This document shows positions 61,165-64,000 of a stretch of DNA of 64,000 nt, piece by piece. How positions within the stretch are numbered: the first letter of the stretch is position 1; each line of letters opens with the position of its first letter. This DNA is from Chondrinema litorale (lineage in GTDB: Bacteria > Bacteroidota > Bacteroidia > Cytophagales > Flammeovirgaceae). The DNA lies in assembly GCF_026250525.1 (NCBI RefSeq), contig NZ_CP111053.1:62001-126000 (forward strand), given 5' to 3'. The position numbers and the translations under genes were made by a program. The notes beneath the pieces were generated by a model that was given only the letters and a program-made list of their open reading frames with translations, was not told the DNA's origin and did no database searches.

Positions 61165-64000
61165 ATGAAAAAACTATCTTCTGTACTGAGCTTATTTTTA
61201 TTCTACATTCTATTTTTAACTGGAACTTCTAAAGGATTAAACTCTGAAAATTACAATTTCAGATATGATGCAAACTTTGCAGATGCACTGGTGGTATCTG
61301 GCTTAAATATTCCTACTTCAATGGGAGTATTACCCGACGGAAAAATTTTAATTACGGAGAAACAAGGTAAAATTTACTTAACCGATCCGTATGCTGCTAA
61401 CCCTACAAAAACAACTGTTTTAACTTTAGGCAATGTTGAAGCTGACTATGAGCGTGGTTTATTATCTGTAGCCATTGACCCTGACTTTGCCACAAACAAG
61501 TATTTCTATATTTATTATACCACAACTGCTTTAAAGGTACGCTTATCGAGATTTACTTTATCTGGTACTATTGCGATAAATGAAACTGTTCTTTGGCAAA
61601 GTAATCTAACTTATAGCACTTCGCAATCACCTTATCATATGGGTGGTGCATTAGCTGTTTCAAAATCTGGTTACATCTTCTTTTGTGTTGGTGATATGAT
61701 GTTTGCCGATAGAGCTCAAAACCTCTCTTACGAAAACGGTAAGCTTTTTAGAATTTTAAAAGACGGAAGCATACCAGCAGATAACCCAATTGCGAACAGC
61801 CCAATTTACGCTTGGGGATTAAGAAACCCATTTAAAGGTTTTTACGATGAGCCTACAGGTACATTTATAATGGGTGTTGTGGGTGGTAACGACCATGCAA
61901 ACTCTTGGGAAGATGTACACTATGCAAAAAAAGGTGCTAACTATGGCTGGCCTGACTGTGGTGACACTGGTAGAAATACTGATGGCTCTTGCCAAGATGC
62001 AAAATTTACTGATCCAATATACTCTTATAAACACGTCGTAAACCGTGGTAACTCTATTACTGGTGGTTTCATTTACAGAAATGGTAATTTCCCTGCACAG
62101 TATCAGGGTGTATATTTCTTTGGCGACTACGCTCAAAGCTGGATTCGCTATCTTGAAATGGATGCTAACCTAAAACCTACTGGTGCAGGCACTGGAGAGA
62201 GTAAAGCCATTACATTTAAAAATGGCACTGGTGGTAAAGGTGTTGTTGGTTTAAGACAAGGTAAAAATGGTGAAATATTTTATCTAGACCTTATATCTGG
62301 TGAGCTTAGAAAAATTTATTACAAAAGTGGTGTTACTTTAACCATTATACAGGCAAGTGCCAACAAAACACTGGGTTCTGCGCCATTAGCAGTACAATTT
62401 ACAGGTTTGGCAAACTATACTGGTTCAGGTACTTTAACTTATACATGGTATTTTGGGGATGGTCAGCAAAGCACTTCGCAGAGTCCTTCGTATACTTATT
62501 CTACTGCCGGTACTTACAAAGCTCGTTTAAGTGTCCAAGCTTCTACTGGTCAGTCTGTAACTTCAGAAGAGATAACTATTACTGTAGGTACGCCTCCTGT
62601 ACCACAAATTACCTCTCCTGCAGATGGTTATATGTTCTATGCTGGAGAAGTGATTCCTTTCTCTGGAACTGCAACAGATCAAAATACTTTAACCGATGCT
62701 AACTTTAAATGGGATTTACAATTTTTACATAACGACCACACCCACCCAGGTGCACTTACTAATTACCCAGGCAAATCTGGAACGATTAATATTCCAACAA
62801 CTGGGCATAGCTACCACGATAACACTGGTTACATTCTAAAACTTACTGTAACCAATCAGAATGGACTTGCAGCAACAAAATCAATTACGATTTATCCTAA
62901 AAAGGTAAACGTAACTTTTAACACAGTGCCGAGTGGATTAACTATTTATGTAGATGGACAGCCAAGAACAACTCCTTTTGTGATTGACGAATTACAGTTG
63001 TTTCAATCGGAAGTGACCACAACTGCTGTTCAATCTTTGAATGGTAAAAGTTATGAGTTTCAGCAATGGTCTAATGGAAAGTCACGAACACAAGTTTACA
63101 CTTTCCCTCAAGCTGATGGTTCTTTAACTGCTACTTTTAAGGAAACAACTACGAGCCCTCAGCCTACCTCTGTTTTATATGAAGCAGAAGACAAGGCTCA
63201 AGCTGTGACTGATGGTGGAAACAATGCGATTGGAACTATCTACGTAGATGTAGCAAGTGGATTAAAAGGTTTATCTATTTACGATTCTGGTGATAAAATA
63301 AAAATACCTTTTACAACCTCTGCTGGTAGTTATCAGCTAAAAGCTAGAGTGCGTTCTGGTAATAAAAACTCTCAGACTGCTTACTGGTCTAATGGTTATA
63401 CTTTTGCTTTGGATGGACAAACAACCACTTTCACTGGTGATGCTGCCACCATTAGTGCTTATAGTAATGATATTGGTGGTTCTTACTGGGGAACTATGAA
63501 TTCTGGTACATTCAGTTTAGCTGCTGGAACTCACGAGCTTACAATTGCAGCGAATACTGGTTGGGGTGCTGTAGACTATTTGGAAGTAGTTGCTTTGAGT
63601 TCAACAACTCCAACAGATCAACAACCAATTGCAAACGCAGGTGCAGACCAATCAATTACAATGCCTCAAAACAGCATTACACTTTCTGGTAGCGGTAGCG
63701 ATCCTGATGGTGGCACTGTAACCTATGCTTGGAGTAAAAAATCTGGTGGTGCTGCCACATTATCTGGTACTACATCTGCTACTTTAAATATTTCAGGTTT
63801 GGTAGCAGGCACTTATGAGTTTGAGTTAAAAGTGACTGATAATGAAGGTAATACAGTTTCTGATGTTGTAGTAGTGACTGTAAACCCAGCACCTACAAGC
63901 TCAAATGCTTTTGTGAGTTTTTCTTTGATGAACGCACAAACTAATCAGCCAATTAGTGGCTTTGAAACGATTGCAAATGGAGCTGTGATAAATCTTACCA
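61165..64000 (+). CDS. Secreted multidomain protein: sugar-dehydrogenase propeller, PKD, CBM6-like (partial)
   Basis: At least 945 residues; the frame is open to the right edge. Signal peptide (VLSLFLFYILFLTGTSKG), then a PQQ sugar-dehydrogenase-like propeller (about 30-385: SGLNIPTSMGVLPDGKILIT, GLLSVAIDPDFATNKYF, AWGLRNPFKGFYD, GANYGWPDCGD), a PKD domain (about 395-475, YTWYFGDGQQSTSQSPSYTY), a linker region, a CBM6-like domain (about 670-810, LYEAEDKAQAVTDGGN to WGAVDYLEVV) and a second PKD-like domain (about 815-910). The C-terminus, perhaps a sorting signal, is not visible. Likely an extracellular carbohydrate-binding oxidoreductase. Confidence 0.9.
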   Translation, partial: MKKLSSVLSLFLFYILFLTGTSKGLNSENYNFRYDANFADALVVSGLNIPTSMGVLPDGKILITEKQGKIYLTDPYAANPTKTTVLTLGNVEADYERGLLSVAIDPDFATNKYFYIYYTTTALKVRLSRFTLSGTIAINETVLWQSNLTYSTSQSPYHMGGALAVSKSGYIFFCVGDMMFADRAQNLSYENGKLFRILKDGSIPADNPIANSPIYAWGLRNPFKGFYDEPTGTFIMGVVGGNDHANSWEDVHYAKKGANYGWPDCGDTGRNTDGSCQDAKFTDPIYSYKHVVNRGNSITGGFIYRNGNFPAQYQGVYFFGDYAQSWIRYLEMDANLKPTGAGTGESKAITFKNGTGGKGVVGLRQGKNGEIFYLDLISGELRKIYYKSGVTLTIIQASANKTLGSAPLAVQFTGLANYTGSGTLTYTWYFGDGQQSTSQSPSYTYSTAGTYKARLSVQASTGQSVTSEEITITVGTPPVPQITSPADGYMFYAGEVIPFSGTATDQNTLTDANFKWDLQFLHNDHTHPGALTNYPGKSGTINIPTTGHSYHDNTGYILKLTVTNQNGLAATKSITIYPKKVNVTFNTVPSGLTIYVDGQPRTTPFVIDELQLFQSEVTTTAVQSLNGKSYEFQQWSNGKSRTQVYTFPQADGSLTATFKETTTSPQPTSVLYEAEDKAQAVTDGGNNAIGTIYVDVASGLKGLSIYDSGDKIKIPFTTSAGSYQLKARVRSGNKNSQTAYWSNGYTFALDGQTTTFTGDAATISAYSNDIGGSYWGTMNSGTFSLAAGTHELTIAANTGWGAVDYLEVVALSSTTPTDQQPIANAGADQSITMPQNSITLSGSGSDPDGGTVTYAWSKKSGGAATLSGTTSATLNISGLVAGTYEFELKVTDNEGNTVSDVVVVTVNPAPTSSNAFVSFSLMNAQTNQPISGFETIANGAVINLT

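Overview
The window is AT-rich DNA from a member of the Bacteroidota, most likely a marine member of the Cytophagales (inference). The signs are TonB receptors with carboxypeptidase-like N-termini, many lipoproteins, promoters of the TTTG / TAnnTTTG type, LEEYAFINAH-type sensor proteins, DUF1800/DUF1501 and DUF5522 proteins, a BtuG-type propeller, sulfatase and PQQ enzymes. No rRNA, tRNA or CRISPR array was seen.

Layout. 1-2.5 kb: DUF1800-DUF1501 pair on the minus strand, the second gene cut by the window edge. 2.9-6 kb: a secreted endonuclease/exonuclease/phosphatase-fold hydrolase and a TonB receptor. 6-10.5 kb: small genes (VOC protein with a palindrome over its promoter, a HEPN-like protein, a zinc-ribbon protein, a membrane protein) and a membrane PAS sensor that stops after its HisKA-like domain. 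10.6-13.8 kb: an Imm11-like remnant, an intradiol-dioxygenase-like lipoprotein behind a direct repeat, a pirin that has lost its metal ligands, and a truncated ArsR gene. 14-18.8 kb: SCO1/cytochrome c pair diverging from a cobalamin-riboswitch-controlled B12 uptake operon (btuB, btuG) followed by a DUF5522 gene. 19-26.3 kb: CHAD protein, histone H1-like protein, a large PAS/GAF histidine kinase, two pirins and two tandem degenerate receiver-domain proteins. 26.6-35.9 kb: lipid kinase, GH5 lipoprotein, sulfatase with HEAT repeats, then on the plus strand two PQQ-type sugar dehydrogenases, each carrying cytochrome c, around a Tat-exported sugar isomerase/epimerase-like protein.

36.1-49.5 kb is bracketed by two nearly identical IS1595-family copies in the same orientation. 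Each has a different early stop codon and the second also has a 13-bp deletion. Between them lies a tightly packed nine-gene minus-strand operon for (probably unsaturated uronic acid) sugar catabolism: Tat epimerase, AraC regulator, GH88, epimerase, Gfo/Idh, SDR, two-TM small subunit, Na+/solute symporter and Tat Gfo/Idh, ending at a strong hairpin. A secreted protein and a TlpA-DUF3738 lipoprotein lie upstream of it.

49.5-57.3 kb is a patch of small secreted or membrane proteins of unknown role, gene fragments and a duplicated 43-bp gene-start segment, followed by a 1078-residue protein with a central beta-helix-like stretch. 57.4-64 kb: PafA-like alkaline phosphatase, CPA2 antiporter with a clear promoter, a gene remnant, and a long secreted protein with sugar-dehydrogenase propeller, PKD and carbohydrate-binding modules that runs off the right edge behind a repeat-rich leader.

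Functionally the window combines extracellular carbohydrate and sulfate-ester processing (GH5, GH88, sulfatase, phosphatase, propeller/CBM protein), periplasmic sugar oxidation through cytochrome c, high-affinity B12 uptake and several signalling proteins with unusual domain loss.
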